Assembly (NCBI GenBank): GCA_023428425.1
Contig: JAEYYP010000314.1
Span: 1-24,579 of the forward strand
DNA from: Pseudomonadota bacterium
Lineage (GTDB): Bacteria > Pseudomonadota > Alphaproteobacteria > Rhizobiales > Devosiaceae
Direction: 5' to 3'
Length of the DNA: 24,579 nucleotides
The notes beneath the pieces are model-generated. The model searched no databases and had not been told where the DNA came from. It saw nothing but the letters and a program-made list of their open reading frames with translations. Made by a program: the position numbers and the translations under genes. This document shows positions 1 through 7,939 of the stretch, piece after piece. Each line of letters begins with the position of its first letter. Positions within the stretch are counted from its first letter, which is position 1.

Positions 1-1
1 G

Positions 2-1204
2 GCCGGCCGCCGCCCCCGTGGCCCGATTCCACGGCTCGAACGCCAACACAACCGCGGCCGAGGGCGACGTGAGGAGGACGCCCCTGCCCCGGTCGCGCCA
101 CCGCTCGCAATCGAGGCTTTTACCTACCTGGTCTTCGACGGAGATGGGAATATCCTGGTCCGTGCCGACGATGCGCCGACAGTCCTGCCTGCGCTGCCGG
201 CCGCTGACGGGTTCCTGTCCATCAATGGCAAGAGGGCCTTCAAGTCGACGGACCGGCGCAACGGCACCGGCATCCTCGTGTTGGAGACAACCAATGCGCG
301 CAACGACGCGTTGTGGGGCGCCGTCGCCGGACTGCTCTGGCCACTGACTGCACTGCTGCCGTTGGTGGCGCTCGGCATCTGGCAAGCGGTGCGTATCGCC
401 ATGCGGCCGGTTGAACGGCTGAGCCGCGACGTGGCGCTGCGCAGCGGGGCAAACCTGTCGCCGCTCAGCGATGACGACCAGCCGGTCGAACTGGCGCCGA
501 TAGCGCGAGAAATCGAGGGGCTGCTCGAACGGTTGCGGGCAGCCATGGAAGCCGAGCGGACCTTTGCTGCCAGCAGCGCGCACGAGTTGCGCACACCGAT
601 CGCCGGAGCGCTGGCGCAGACTCAGCGGCTTTCGCGCGAACTTGGTGACCACCCTTCGGCGCCGCGGCTCAAGGAGATCGAGACGTCGTTGCGCGGCCTG
701 TCGGAATTGTCTGAACAGCTGCTGCAGTTGTCGCGGCTCGAGGCGGGCTTTGCGCGGTCTGACACTGTGACGGACCTGGCCCCGGTGCTGGACCTGGTGA
801 TCCGCGACTTTGCGGCGCAATCGAGCACCGCTGGGCGGGTGCGATTCCAGCGGCACGAGCCGGTACAGCTCCAGCATCGCGTCAACCCCGACGCGTTCGC
901 CATCGCGGTGCGCAACCTGATCCAGAACGCGCTGATCCACGGGGCGGCGGATGGCACAGTGTTCGTGGATGCCGGGCCGGGCGCGGTGGTGCGGGTGCGC
1001 AACCATGGCCCCGTCGTAGCGCCCGAACTGATGGCACGGCTGACCGAACGGTTTGCCCGCGGGCCGACGCGGGCCAGCGGCACCGGGCTGGGGCTCGCCG
1101 TGGTCGCGACAATCATGGGGCAGACCGGCGGGACCTTGCGGCTAACCTCTCCCGTCACGGAGTTCGGTGACGGGTTCGAGGCCGTGCTGGCGTTTCGCGA
1201 CTAG
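2..1204 (+). CDS. Sensor histidine kinase, QseC-like, 5'-truncated by the window edge
   Basis: The frame is open from base 2 to the TAG at 1202-1204 (400 residues), so the gene starts upstream of the window; the internal GTG at 278 is not the true start because it would remove most of the sensor domain. Visible in order: a probable extracytoplasmic sensor segment (about 120-300), a transmembrane helix (about 326-385), a HAMP-like stretch with MRPVERL, a HisKA motif SSAHELRTPIAGAL with the phospho-accepting His at 581-583, an N box (RNLIQNALIHG), an F-box-like LTERFARG and a G2 box (GTGLGLAVV). It autophosphorylates in response to a periplasmic signal and passes phosphate to a response regulator, which is not in view and probably lies just upstream. 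The G1 box is relaxed (NHGP rather than DxGxG). The first 35 residues are unusually Arg/Pro-rich. The signal sensed cannot be inferred. Confidence 0.9.
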   Translation, partial: AGRRPRGPIPRLERQHNRGRGRREEDAPAPVAPPLAIEAFTYLVFDGDGNILVRADDAPTVLPALPAADGFLSINGKRAFKSTDRRNGTGILVLETTNARNDALWGAVAGLLWPLTALLPLVALGIWQAVRIAMRPVERLSRDVALRSGANLSPLSDDDQPVELAPIAREIEGLLERLRAAMEAERTFAASSAHELRTPIAGALAQTQRLSRELGDHPSAPRLKEIETSLRGLSELSEQLLQLSRLEAGFARSDTVTDLAPVLDLVIRDFAAQSSTAGRVRFQRHEPVQLQHRVNPDAFAIAVRNLIQNALIHGAADGTVFVDAGPGAVVRVRNHGPVVAPELMARLTERFARGPTRASGTGLGLAVVATIMGQTGGTLRLTSPVTEFGDGFEAVLAFRD

Positions 1205-1207
1205 GCC

Positions 1208-1235
1208 GCCGCCATCGCAACCAGCGAATGGCGGC
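1208..1235. terminator. Possible bidirectional terminator hairpin between convergent kinase and pgi genes
   Basis: An 8-bp inverted repeat (GCCGCCAT at 1208-1215, ATGGCGGC at 1228-1235, 12-base loop) sits just after the kinase stop. A second small hairpin, AGGCA/TGCCT at 1267-1271 and 1276-1280, abuts the pgi stop codon. Neither has a T-run, so termination is plausible from position only. Confidence 0.3.
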
Positions 1236-1278
1236 CGCGATGCGCTCGCCCCGCAAGGACGGCACGAGGCAGCGTTGC

Positions 1279-2913
1279 CTATTTCAGCTTGAGATAGGCA
1301 TCCACCAGCCCGACGGTGGAGCTGTCATGGCCGGCCGCGGGCTTTTTGCCCTCAACTTCGGGCAGGATGGCCTTGGCCAGTTGCTTGCCGAGTTCCACGC
1401 CCCATTGGTCGAAGCTGTTGATGCCCCAGATGGTACCCTGGACGAAAACCTTGTGCTCATAGAGCGCGATGAGGCTTCCGAGGCGCTCGGGTGTCAGCTT
1501 GGGGTACATCAGGACGTTCGACGGGCGGTTGCCCGGGAACATTTTGTGCGGGGTCAGCGACTTGATCTTCTTCTTGTCGAGGCCCTGCGCGGTGAGTTCG
1601 GCGACGACCTCGTCCTTGGTCTTGCCGAGCATGAGGGCTTCGGCCTGGGCGAGGACGTTGGCGACGAGCTTGTCGTGGTGGGGCGGCAGCGCCTCGTGCG
1701 GCTGGGCCGCGACGAGGAAATCGACCGGGATGACCGAAGTGCCCTGGTGGATCAGCTGGTAGAAGGCGTGCTGGCCGTTGGTGCCAGGCTCGCCCCAGAC
1801 GATCGGGCCGGTGGGATAGTCGACGGGCCTGCCGCTCAGGTTCACCGACTTGCCGTTCGATTCCATGTCCTGCTGCTGGAGGTAGGCGGCGAAGCGGGAG
1901 AGGCGCTGGTCGTAGGGCAGCACGGCGTGCGTGGCGAAGCCCCATGCGTTGCGGTACCAGACGCCGAGCAGGCCCATGATGACCGGCAGGTTCTTTTCGA
2001 GCGGGGTGCGCAGGAAGTGCTGGTCCATCTCGTAGGCGCCCTTGAGGAACGCCTCGAAATTCTCATAGCCGACGGCGATGGCCACTGGCAGGCCGATGGC
2101 AGACCAGACCGAGTAGCGGCCGCCGACCCAATCCCAGAAGCCGAAGATGCAGTCGGACTTGATACCGAAATCGGCGCAGGCTTGGAGGTTGGTCGAGAGC
2201 GCGGCGAAGTGATCCGAGACGGCAGCCTCACCAAGCGCGCCGGCGATCCAAGCGCGGGCCGAGGCGGCGTTGGTCATGGTCTCGTCGGTGGTGAAAGTCT
2301 TCGACGCAACGATGAACATCGTGCGCTTGGGGTCGAGGCTCTTCAGCGTGTCGTGAATGTGAGCGCCGTCGACGTTGGAGACATAGTGGACGCGCAGGTC
2401 GGCCCGCGTGTAGGGCGCGAGCGCGAGGGTGACCATGGCCGGGCCGAGATCGGAGCCGCCGATGCCGATGTTGACGACGTCGGTGAAGGTTTCCCCGGTG
2501 GCGCCCTTGATCGAACCGTCGCGCACCTGACCTGAGAAGGCCTTCATCGCGGCGAGAACGGCGCGGACGTCCGGCATCACGTCCTTGCCGTCGACAACGA
2601 CCTTCTTGTCGCCGAAATACCGTAGCGCCATGTGCTGGACGGCACGGTCCTCGGTGGAGTTGATGTGCTCACCGGCCCACATGGCGTCGCGACGTTCTTC
2701 CACGCCGGCATGGCGCGCCAGCTCGAACAGAGCGGCCATGGCCTTCTCGTCGATGCGGTTCTTCGAATAGTCGAGCAGCAGGTCGCCGGCACGAACCGAG
2801 AAGGTGTCGAAGCGCTTGGGGTGGGCGGCGAAAAGCTCGCGCATGGTCACCTCGTCGAGGCGGGCGCGCGACTTCATCAGCGGGTTCAGAAGGGACTTCT
2901 TTGGGCTGGCCAT
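1279..2913 (-). CDS. pgi: Glucose-6-phosphate isomerase
   Basis: Interconverts glucose-6-phosphate and fructose-6-phosphate in the cytoplasm. The 544-residue length is normal for the large bacterial Pgi. Family signatures are present: the phosphosugar-binding [12 protein letters not shown] (about 147-158), [20 protein letters not shown] (about 258-277), [12 protein letters not shown] with the catalytic base Glu351, [11 protein letters not shown] with the ring-opening His382, and the C-terminal [13 protein letters not shown] with Lys510; these correspond to Glu355, His386 and Lys514 of the E. coli enzyme. The ATG at 2913 follows a GAGGAG Shine-Dalgarno with suitable spacing. It lies 13 bases after tgt on the same strand and is probably cotranscribed with it; it converges on the sensor kinase. 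No oddities. Confidence 0.97.
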   Translation of the reverse strand: MASPKKSLLNPLMKSRARLDEVTMRELFAAHPKRFDTFSVRAGDLLLDYSKNRIDEKAMAALFELARHAGVEERRDAMWAGEHINSTEDRAVQHMALRYFGDKKVVVDGKDVMPDVRAVLAAMKAFSGQVRDGSIKGATGETFTDVVNIGIGGSDLGPAMVTLALAPYTRADLRVHYVSNVDGAHIHDTLKSLDPKRTMFIVASKTFTTDETMTNAASARAWIAGALGEAAVSDHFAALSTNLQACADFGIKSDCIFGFWDWVGGRYSVWSAIGLPVAIAVGYENFEAFLKGAYEMDQHFLRTPLEKNLPVIMGLLGVWYRNAWGFATHAVLPYDQRLSRFAAYLQQQDMESNGKSVNLSGRPVDYPTGPIVWGEPGTNGQHAFYQLIHQGTSVIPVDFLVAAQPHEALPPHHDKLVANVLAQAEALMLGKTKDEVVAELTAQGLDKKKIKSLTPHKMFPGNRPSNVLMYPKLTPERLGSLIALYEHKVFVQGTIWGINSFDQWGVELGKQLAKAILPEVEGKKPAAGHDSSTVGLVDAYLKLK

Positions 2914-2926
2914 ATGACGCTTCTCC

Positions 2927-4054
2927 TCAGACTACCGGAATGTCGCCGGCGGCCCATGTCGCTCGGGTTTGTGCCGCATAATCGGCGAAGGTGCCAGCCT
3001 CGATCGCGTGGCGAGCGCCGATGCACAACTGCTGGTAGTAGTGGAGATTGATCTGGCTGAGGATCATGGCGCCCAGCATTTCCTCGGTGCGGATCAGGTG
3101 ATGCAAATAGGCGCGGCTGAACCGGCGACAGTTGGGGTTGGGCGACTCCTCGTCGAGTGGACGCGGGTCGTCCTTGTGCCGGGCGTTCTTCAGGTTGATG
3201 ACGCCAAAGCGCGAATAGGCGTGGCCATGGCGGCCGGCGCGGGTGGGGTGGACGCAGTCGAACATGTCGACGCCGCGCTCGATGCCGCCGAGGATGTCGT
3301 CGGGCTTGCCGACGCCCATCAGATAGCGCGGCTTATCGGTGGGAAGTTCGGGCGTGATCTCGGACAGGACGCGGAACATCACCTCCTGCGGCTCGCCGAC
3401 GGCTAGGCCGCCGATCGAGTAACCTGAGAAACCGATAGACTTAAGGCCGGCGGCGCTTCGGCCGCGCAGTTCGGCATTGTCACCGCCCTGGACGATACCG
3501 TGCAGCGAACGGGCCGGCTCGTGGCCAAAGGCCTGTTTCGAGCGGTCAGCCCAGCGGAGCGACAGCTCCATGGCGCGCTCCATCTCCTTGAACTCGGAGG
3601 GCAGCGGGATGCACTCGTCGAGCTGCATGATGATGTCGCTGTCGAGCAGCTTCTGGATCTCGATGGAGCGCTCGGGGGTCAGCTCGTAGGCGGCGCCGTC
3701 GATGTGGCTGCGGAAGGTGACTCCCTTCTCGTTCAGCTTCCTCAGCTTGGCCAGCGACATGACCTGAAAGCCGCCGCTGTCGGTGAGGATGGGGCGTTGC
3801 CAGTCCATGAAGGTATGCAGGCCGCCGAGAGCCGCGACGCGTTCTGCGCCGGGACGAAGCATCAGGTGGTAGGTGTTCCCCAAGAGAATGTCCGCGCCGG
3901 TGTCGCGGACCTGCTCTGGGTACATGCCCTTGACGGTGCCCACGGTGCCCACCGGCATGAAGGCGGGCGTGTTGACCTCGCCGCGCCAGGTGTCGATCCG
4001 GCCGGCGCGGGCCATGCCGTCCGTGGCCTTAAGGGTGAAGGAGAAATCGATCAT
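2927..4054 (-). CDS. tgt: tRNA-guanine(34) transglycosylase (queuine tRNA-ribosyltransferase)
   Basis: Exchanges guanine for preQ1 at the wobble position of GUN-anticodon tRNAs, a step in queuosine synthesis. The 375-residue length is usual. Seen: [13 protein letters not shown] (about 57-69), [11 protein letters not shown] with Asp92, MQLDECIP (about 143-150), [11 protein letters not shown] (about 211-221) and MFDCVHPTR with the probable nucleophile Asp266. The conserved SRAYLHHL follows at about 313-320. Oddity: the C-terminal zinc site (Cys-x-Cys-x2-Cys plus His in E. coli and Zymomonas) reads Ser304, Asn306, Cys309 and Ile335, so three of four ligands are missing although the surrounding residues align without gaps. 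This may be a lineage trait rather than decay, since the catalytic core is intact. It precedes pgi and follows the GYD-domain gene. queA is not in the window. Confidence 0.95.
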   Translation of the reverse strand: MIDFSFTLKATDGMARAGRIDTWRGEVNTPAFMPVGTVGTVKGMYPEQVRDTGADILLGNTYHLMLRPGAERVAALGGLHTFMDWQRPILTDSGGFQVMSLAKLRKLNEKGVTFRSHIDGAAYELTPERSIEIQKLLDSDIIMQLDECIPLPSEFKEMERAMELSLRWADRSKQAFGHEPARSLHGIVQGGDNAELRGRSAAGLKSIGFSGYSIGGLAVGEPQEVMFRVLSEITPELPTDKPRYLMGVGKPDDILGGIERGVDMFDCVHPTRAGRHGHAYSRFGVINLKNARHKDDPRPLDEESPNPNCRRFSRAYLHHLIRTEEMLGAMILSQINLHYYQQLCIGARHAIEAGTFADYAAQTRATWAAGDIPVV

Positions 4055-4097
4055 CGCGCGCTAATAGCGATCCCGCTCCCTCCTGTCACCCGGTCAG

Positions 4098-4388
4098 CTA
4101 CATCGTGGCTACTATGTTTCGGTATTCTTCGGTCGAGAACAGACGCAAGTTGGAAATCTTGATCGCTCCGATCGCCTCGACGGCCAGCTTGTAGCGCACC
4201 ATCGAGAGTTCGTCCGGGGCGTCGAAGATAACGACCTGATCATATTCGCCGGTGGTCAGGTAGAACTGCTCCAACGTGCAACCGTACTTGCCGGCCAGTT
4301 TTGTCGATGCCTCGAGCCGCGCCGGCCCTTCGGCAATCGTCTTGCTGCCTTCGAGAGTCCTGTGAATCAAAGCGAGATACTTAGTCAT
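4098..4388 (-). CDS. GYD domain-containing protein
   Basis: A 96-residue soluble protein resembling the GYD family (named for a Gly-Tyr-Asp motif; here TTGEYDQVVIFDAPDE at about 46-61). Family members adopt a small ferredoxin-like fold; their biochemical role is not established. No signal peptide or membrane segment. I place the start at the ATG at 4388 instead of the GTG at 4394, because the GGGAGG Shine-Dalgarno (about 4396-4401) is 7 bases from the ATG but almost touches the GTG. It lies between the DHFR-like gene and tgt, same strand. The leader contains a hairpin immediately before the Shine-Dalgarno (see the separate entry). Confidence 0.85.
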   Translation of the reverse strand: MTKYLALIHRTLEGSKTIAEGPARLEASTKLAGKYGCTLEQFYLTTGEYDQVVIFDAPDELSMVRYKLAVEAIGAIKISNLRLFSTEEYRNIVATM

Positions 4389-4401
4389 AGACACCCTCCC
4401 T

Positions 4402-4431
4402 GTGACGAAGACCTTTTCTTCGCATCGTCAC
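4402..4431 (-). promoter_or_regulatory. Leader hairpin just upstream of the GYD gene's ribosome-binding site
   Basis: On the minus strand the RNA can fold as GTGA, a short bulge, CGAAGA, a 5-base loop, TCTTCG and TCAC (plus-strand arms 4402-4411 and 4417-4431, with 4423-4427 bulged). It ends next to the GGGAGG Shine-Dalgarno. It has no T-run, so it is more likely a translation or stability element, or an end for DHFR-gene transcripts, than an intrinsic terminator. Confidence 0.35.
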
Positions 4432-4485
4432 CTTAATCTTGGGGAGGTCGCGCCGCCATCGCCAAAACGAGGCCGGGGAATCGCG

Positions 4486-5034
4486 CTACTTCAGCGCGTA
4501 AGAGAGCAGGAGGCCGCCGTTCTGGATGACTTTGGAGGATTTCAGCTCGAGGTTCTTCTGGGCATCGGCGACCTTGAACAGAGGCGTGCCCTGCCCCAGC
4601 AGCACCGGAGCGATACAGAGGCGATATTCATCGACGAGGTCGGCCGCGAGCAGGCTCGCCAGCAATTCGGCGCTGCCGAAAACGTAGATAGGACCGCCCT
4701 GCCCGGCCTTCAGCACCCTCACCTGCTCGGCGGCATCACCCTTGAGCAGCGTCGTGTTGTGCCAGTCGGCGACTGCAAGCGTGTTGGAGATCACTGCCTT
4801 GGGGACGCTGTTCATGGCAGCCGCTTCTGGTTCGGTTGCGGTCGCCCAGTAGCCGGCCATGCCTTCGTAGGTCTTGCGGCCGAAGAGAATGAGGCTGGTT
4901 TCAGCCAGTTGCTCTTCGCTCAACGCCTGCAGTTCCGGACCGAAGACTACGCCGTGGAAGTCCAACGACCATGGGGTCGGGCCCTCGAAATAACCATTGA
5001 GGGTCATCACGTTCCAGGCGATCAGCTTGCGCAT
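4486..5034 (-). CDS. Dihydrofolate reductase family protein (RibD C-terminal-like)
   Basis: A 182-residue protein with the RibD C-terminal/DHFR-like fold: N-terminal MRKLIAWNVMTLNGYFEG, LILFGRKTYEGMAGYW (about 49-64), and the nucleotide-binding GGPIYVFGSAELL (about 112-124), followed by LVDEYRLCIAPVLLGQGTPLF. These are the family's NADPH-binding signatures. Proteins of this type are NADPH-dependent reductases of mostly unknown substrate; the sequence is not that of true FolA, nor a full RibD because the deaminase domain is absent. It is the first gene after a 71-base gap rich in dyads and a TTGACA box, so it probably starts its own transcript towards the GYD gene, tgt and pgi. Confidence 0.88.
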   Translation of the reverse strand: MRKLIAWNVMTLNGYFEGPTPWSLDFHGVVFGPELQALSEEQLAETSLILFGRKTYEGMAGYWATATEPEAAAMNSVPKAVISNTLAVADWHNTTLLKGDAAEQVRVLKAGQGGPIYVFGSAELLASLLAADLVDEYRLCIAPVLLGQGTPLFKVADAQKNLELKSSKVIQNGGLLLSYALK

Positions 5035-5061
5035 CGTGTATCCATCAGTTATGCGGTGGCT

Positions 5062-5100
5062 TAACTATTCTGACAGCGACTTATTGTCAAGCGATCGCTT
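5062..5100 (-). promoter_or_regulatory. Putative promoter with overlapping operator-like dyads ahead of the DHFR-like gene
   Basis: On the minus strand there is a perfect TTGACA -35 box (5085-5090), a 17-base spacer and a weak -10, TAGTTA (5062-5067). Two dyads overlap it: a perfect 12-bp palindrome AAGCGATCGCTT (5089-5100) abutting the -35, and TGACA-N9-TGTCA (5071-5075 and 5085-5089) spanning the -35 and spacer. Repressor binding to either would block the promoter. No regulator gene is adjacent. Confidence 0.45.
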
Positions 5101-5105
5101 AAGTA

Positions 5106-5882
5106 TCAGGCGCGGATGGCTTCGAGGACCTTCAAGGCGGCGTCGTAGTCGCGGCGGTTCTTTCGGCGGCGCTCGGTAGCCTCATGAACTTTGCCCCAGA
5201 GGCGGAGGTTGTGATCCTCATCTACATGTGCCGCAGTCCACATGTCGTCGGGGGTCAGCAGACCTTCACGATGGGCGATCACAAGGAGCCCCGAGCCGGT
5301 GATGCCGACGAGGGAAACCATCGCGACGACTTCGAGAAGGCCGATGTCGGACACCGCGGTCGTCAGCCTGGCGAGGGTCGGCTGGGGCTGCGCCTGGTGC
5401 AGCAAGCCGACTGTCGGCTGGAAACCGATGCCGAAGTGGCGCGCGAGTTTCACCAGGGCGCCATCCCAGTGCTTCTCCTGCTCGGCGACGAGGCTTTCCG
5501 GGCCATCTGCGCGATAGAGCAGCAGGTCATTGCCGGCATATTTCACGATCTCGGCCCGCAGGGCTTCGAGACGCTCGTCACCGGCTTCGACGGCGGAATT
5601 GACGAGGCGAACCGTCGGCATGGTCTCGGGGTCGATGAGTTCGGGCTGGGCCGCCCACTCGGCGGCCATGGTTTCGGCGATCGGTCGATGCGCCACGATC
5701 ACCGGCTTCTGGCCCGGCGTGCGAGGGGTCTTACCGTCGAGGGTGACGGCGAAGCCATCACCGACCGTGCCGACGCCGACTTCCTTGTAGAAACGGCGCG
5801 GCAGGTTTTCCTTCAGCTGGCGCTGGGCGCGACCATAGCCGTCGTCGCGATGCTGGTGGGCGTCTTCGAGGAATTCGCGCAT
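5106..5882 (-). CDS. ATP12 family F1-ATPase assembly chaperone
   Basis: A 258-residue protein of the ATP12 family, found in mitochondria and Alphaproteobacteria, where it binds the F1 alpha subunit and helps build the F1 sector of ATP synthase. Seen: LPRRFYKEVGVG near the N-terminus, the conserved FAVTLDGKTPRTPGQKPV (about 44-61), MAAEWAAQPELIDPETMPTV (about 73-92), LLLYRADGPESLVAEQEKHW (about 120-139), and a C-terminal VDEDHNLRLWGKVHEATERR. No signal peptide. It follows the HAD gene by 3 bases and is the last gene of the crcB-rluC-HAD-atp12 run; its ribosome-binding site lies in the end of the HAD gene. No F1 genes are in view. Confidence 0.92.
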   Translation of the reverse strand: MREFLEDAHQHRDDGYGRAQRQLKENLPRRFYKEVGVGTVGDGFAVTLDGKTPRTPGQKPVIVAHRPIAETMAAEWAAQPELIDPETMPTVRLVNSAVEAGDERLEALRAEIVKYAGNDLLLYRADGPESLVAEQEKHWDGALVKLARHFGIGFQPTVGLLHQAQPQPTLARLTTAVSDIGLLEVVAMVSLVGITGSGLLVIAHREGLLTPDDMWTAAHVDEDHNLRLWGKVHEATERRRKNRRDYDAALKVLEAIRA

Positions 5883-5885
5883 GTC

Positions 5886-6548
5886 TTACTCCAGAACGCG
5901 CTCGATGGCTGCGTCCAGTTCGGAATAGTCGTGGATGAGGGTCCCTGCCCCGGCGGCCAGCAGGTCCTCGGCCGGGTGGTAGCCCCAGGTGACGCCGATC
6001 GGCCGGCAACCGGCGGCGCGGGCCAGTTCCATGTCAAATGTGGTGTCGCCGACCATCACTGTCGAGGCCGGGTCGGCGCCCGTTTCCGCCATGGCGCGCA
6101 GCAGCATGCCGGGATGGGGTTTGGACGGGTTGTGGTCGGGCGTCTGCAAGGTGACGAAATGACCGGCAATGCCATGATTGCCGACAATACGAACCACGCC
6201 GCTCAGACCCTTGCCAGTGGCGATGCCGAGGATGGTATCCGGCTCAGCCTTAAGGCGGTCGAGGGCATCGCGGGCACCCGGATAGAGCGGCTCGCGCTCG
6301 ATGTCGTGCGCGAGGGATTCCCGGTAGAGCGACCGGTACTTGCCGACAGCGGCTTCAACAAGGTCGGGATCATCCGTTTTCAGCAGGCGGCAGAGCGCGA
6401 TCGGTAGCGACAGGCCGATGATGGCACGGACCTCGGCGGGAGTTGGTGGCGGCAGCCCCATCGCCGTGAACGCAGCTGCCGCGTTCTCGGAGATCAGCGC
6501 CTGGGTATCGATCAGGGTGCCGTCCATGTCGAACATGATGAGACGCAT
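5886..6548 (-). CDS. HAD family hydrolase (phosphoglycolate phosphatase/beta-phosphoglucomutase-like)
   Basis: A 220-residue HAD-superfamily phosphatase with a helical cap inserted after motif I (subfamily I). Motif I is FDMDGT with nucleophile Asp7 and general acid Asp9. Motif II is IATGKG (about 109-114). The motif III lysine is in NPSKPHPGM (about 139-147), and motif IV is VMVGDTTFDMELA (about 164-176). It is expected to hydrolyse a small phosphorylated metabolite in the cytoplasm; Gph is one possibility but the substrate cannot be assigned. It sits 3 bases downstream of the pseudouridine synthase and 3 bases upstream of ATP12, so it is surely cotranscribed with them. Confidence 0.92.
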   Translation of the reverse strand: MRLIMFDMDGTLIDTQALISENAAAAFTAMGLPPPTPAEVRAIIGLSLPIALCRLLKTDDPDLVEAAVGKYRSLYRESLAHDIEREPLYPGARDALDRLKAEPDTILGIATGKGLSGVVRIVGNHGIAGHFVTLQTPDHNPSKPHPGMLLRAMAETGADPASTVMVGDTTFDMELARAAGCRPIGVTWGYHPAEDLLAAGAGTLIHDYSELDAAIERVLE

Positions 6549-6551
6549 GGG

Positions 6552-7538
6552 TCAGCTCTCCTCGGGATCGGTGTCCTGAACGTCGAACCGTTCCGCATCG
6601 AAACCGAGGACGTCGAAAGTGGCCTGCATGTGCGGCGGCAGGGGCGCCGAGATATCGAGGATGTGGCCCGAGCGCAGCGGCAGCGCGATACGCCGCGCAT
6701 GCAGGTGAAGGCCCTTGGCGATCTCGTCAGGCGCCGTCCAGTTCTGGATGTTGAAGTAGCGCGGATCGCCCATGATGGGATTGCCGAGCTGCGCCATGTG
6801 GACGCGAAGTTGGTGGGTGCGGCCGGTGACCGGCTTCAGCGTCACCCACGCAAAGCGGCGGGCCGCTGTGTCGGTGGTCGAGTAGTAGGTCTTGGAGTGA
6901 ACGGCTTCCGGCGTCCCTTGCGGCACGACGACCATCTGCTCGCCATCGCCAATCGGCTGCTTGGCGAGGAAGCAGGAGATGGAGCCCTGCTTGGGGCTCG
7001 GATTGCCAAACACCACCGCCCAGTAGATCTTGCGCGTCTGATGTGACGAGAACATCCGGCCGAAATGCGCAGCGGCCGCCTTCGTCTTGGCGACGACGAG
7101 GCAACCCGAGGTGTCGCGGTCAAGCCTGTGTACGAGGCGCGGCGGCTCCCCCTTCTTGTTGGGCAGGCTCTTGAGCATGGAATCCATGCTGCGCTTCACG
7201 CCACTGCCGCCCTGCGACGCTAGGCCGTGCGGCTTATTGAAGACATAGAGTTCATCGTCCTCGTAGAGGATGATGTCGCGCAGGGCGTCGGCGTCGCGCG
7301 GATTTATGGCGTCCGGATCCCGCGCCGGCGCCGCCTCGATCGGCGGGATGCGGATCAACTGGCCCGACGACAGGCGGGTGTTCGACTGGGCTCGGCCGGA
7401 ATCGACACGGATCTGGCCCGATCGCAACAGCTTCTGCAGATGGCCGAAGGTGATCTGCGGAAAATGCGTCTGGAACCAGCGGTCGAGCCGCATGCCGTCT
7501 TCGTCACGGCTGACATATTGTTGGCGTACACCGCTCAT
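6552..7538 (-). CDS. RluA/RluC family pseudouridine synthase
   Basis: Converts specific uridines in rRNA or tRNA to pseudouridine. The 328-residue protein has an N-terminal S4 RNA-binding domain (RLDRWFQTHFPQITFGHLQK, about 17-36) and an RluA-type catalytic domain with VHRLDRDTSG containing the catalytic Asp140. FNKPHGLASQGG (about 100-111) and the C-terminal KPVTGRTHQLRVHMAQLGNP are also typical. The S4 domain and length favour an RluC- or RluD-like 23S rRNA enzyme, but the target site cannot be read from sequence. Its start overlaps the end of crcB by 4 bases (ATGA), indicating translational coupling; the HAD gene follows after 3 bases. Confidence 0.93.
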   Translation of the reverse strand: MSGVRQQYVSRDEDGMRLDRWFQTHFPQITFGHLQKLLRSGQIRVDSGRAQSNTRLSSGQLIRIPPIEAAPARDPDAINPRDADALRDIILYEDDELYVFNKPHGLASQGGSGVKRSMDSMLKSLPNKKGEPPRLVHRLDRDTSGCLVVAKTKAAAAHFGRMFSSHQTRKIYWAVVFGNPSPKQGSISCFLAKQPIGDGEQMVVVPQGTPEAVHSKTYYSTTDTAARRFAWVTLKPVTGRTHQLRVHMAQLGNPIMGDPRYFNIQNWTAPDEIAKGLHLHARRIALPLRSGHILDISAPLPPHMQATFDVLGFDAERFDVQDTDPEES

Positions 7539-7915
7539 GCCAGCACCATCCGTGTAGCGAGGAGGCCAAGCCAGAGGCCGGCGAGGCCGAGAAGCACCGA
7601 GCCAACGACATAGGCGGCGGCGAGGAAAAGATCGCCCCGTTCGATCATCGCGATGGCGTCGAGAGAAAAGCTCGAGAAGGTCGTGAAGCCGCCGAAGACG
7701 CCAACCGCGAGGAAGAGGCGGATCTCATTCTGGTACTGCGGCGTAGTTTTGGCGAGTACGCCGATCAGCAGGCCCATGGCCAGCGAACCGACGGCATTGA
7801 CGATGAAAGTGGCGATGGGGAAACCGTTCGCCGGGGCCGGCACCGTGATGCCGACGCCGTAACGCGCCATGGCGCCGAGCGCGCCGCCAATGCCAACAAG
7901 AAGATAGGGGTTCAT
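7535..7915 (-). CDS. crcB: Fluoride ion exporter CrcB/Fluc
   Basis: A 126-residue, four-helix membrane protein that forms a dual-topology dimeric fluoride channel. Key family features are visible: GGALGAMARYG (about 10-20), the pore Asn40 in TFIVNAVGS, and GGFTTFSSFSLD (about 75-86) holding the central sodium site and the pore phenylalanines. It overlaps the pseudouridine synthase gene by 4 bases. It lies 78 bases downstream of the flotillin gene. The start (MNPYLLVGIGG) matches the family N-terminus, but it has only a poor Shine-Dalgarno (GGGA one base from the ATG) sitting inside a hairpin. I found no recognisable fluoride riboswitch in the leader. Confidence 0.95.
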   Translation of the reverse strand: MNPYLLVGIGGALGAMARYGVGITVPAPANGFPIATFIVNAVGSLAMGLLIGVLAKTTPQYQNEIRLFLAVGVFGGFTTFSSFSLDAIAMIERGDLFLAAAYVVGSVLLGLAGLWLGLLATRMVLA

Positions 7916-7916
7916 T

Positions 7917-7939
7917 CCCGTCTATTACGGGCGAAGCCC
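7917..7939 (-). promoter_or_regulatory. Two mutually exclusive small hairpins at the crcB start
   Basis: On the minus strand, GGGC-TTC-GCCC (plus coordinates 7929-7939) and CCCGT-AATAG-ACGGG (7917-7931) share three bases, so only one can form at a time. The second lies 1 base before the crcB ATG and contains the only GGGA that could act as a Shine-Dalgarno. They could modulate translation; there is no direct evidence of function. Confidence 0.25.

Noticed and set aside
1000..1060. Degenerate G1 box of the sensor kinase (NHGP in place of DxGxG) as a sign of a dead kinase
   Set aside because: Relaxed G1 motifs of this form are common in QseC-like kinases of Alphaproteobacteria, and the N, F-like and G2 boxes and the His are intact.
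278..1204. Sensor kinase starting at the internal GTG at 278
   Set aside because: The same frame is open to the window edge and encodes a plausible sensor segment before 278, so the gene is truncated by the window and does not start there.
1228..2535. A 435-codon open frame on the plus strand opposite pgi
   Set aside because: Antisense shadow of a well-conserved pgi; the product is Val/Gly/Asp-rich without a recognisable fold or a ribosome-binding site.
5184..6407. A 407-codon plus-strand frame spanning the ATP12 and HAD genes
   Set aside because: It covers two real minus-strand genes with intact family motifs; it is a codon-bias artefact.
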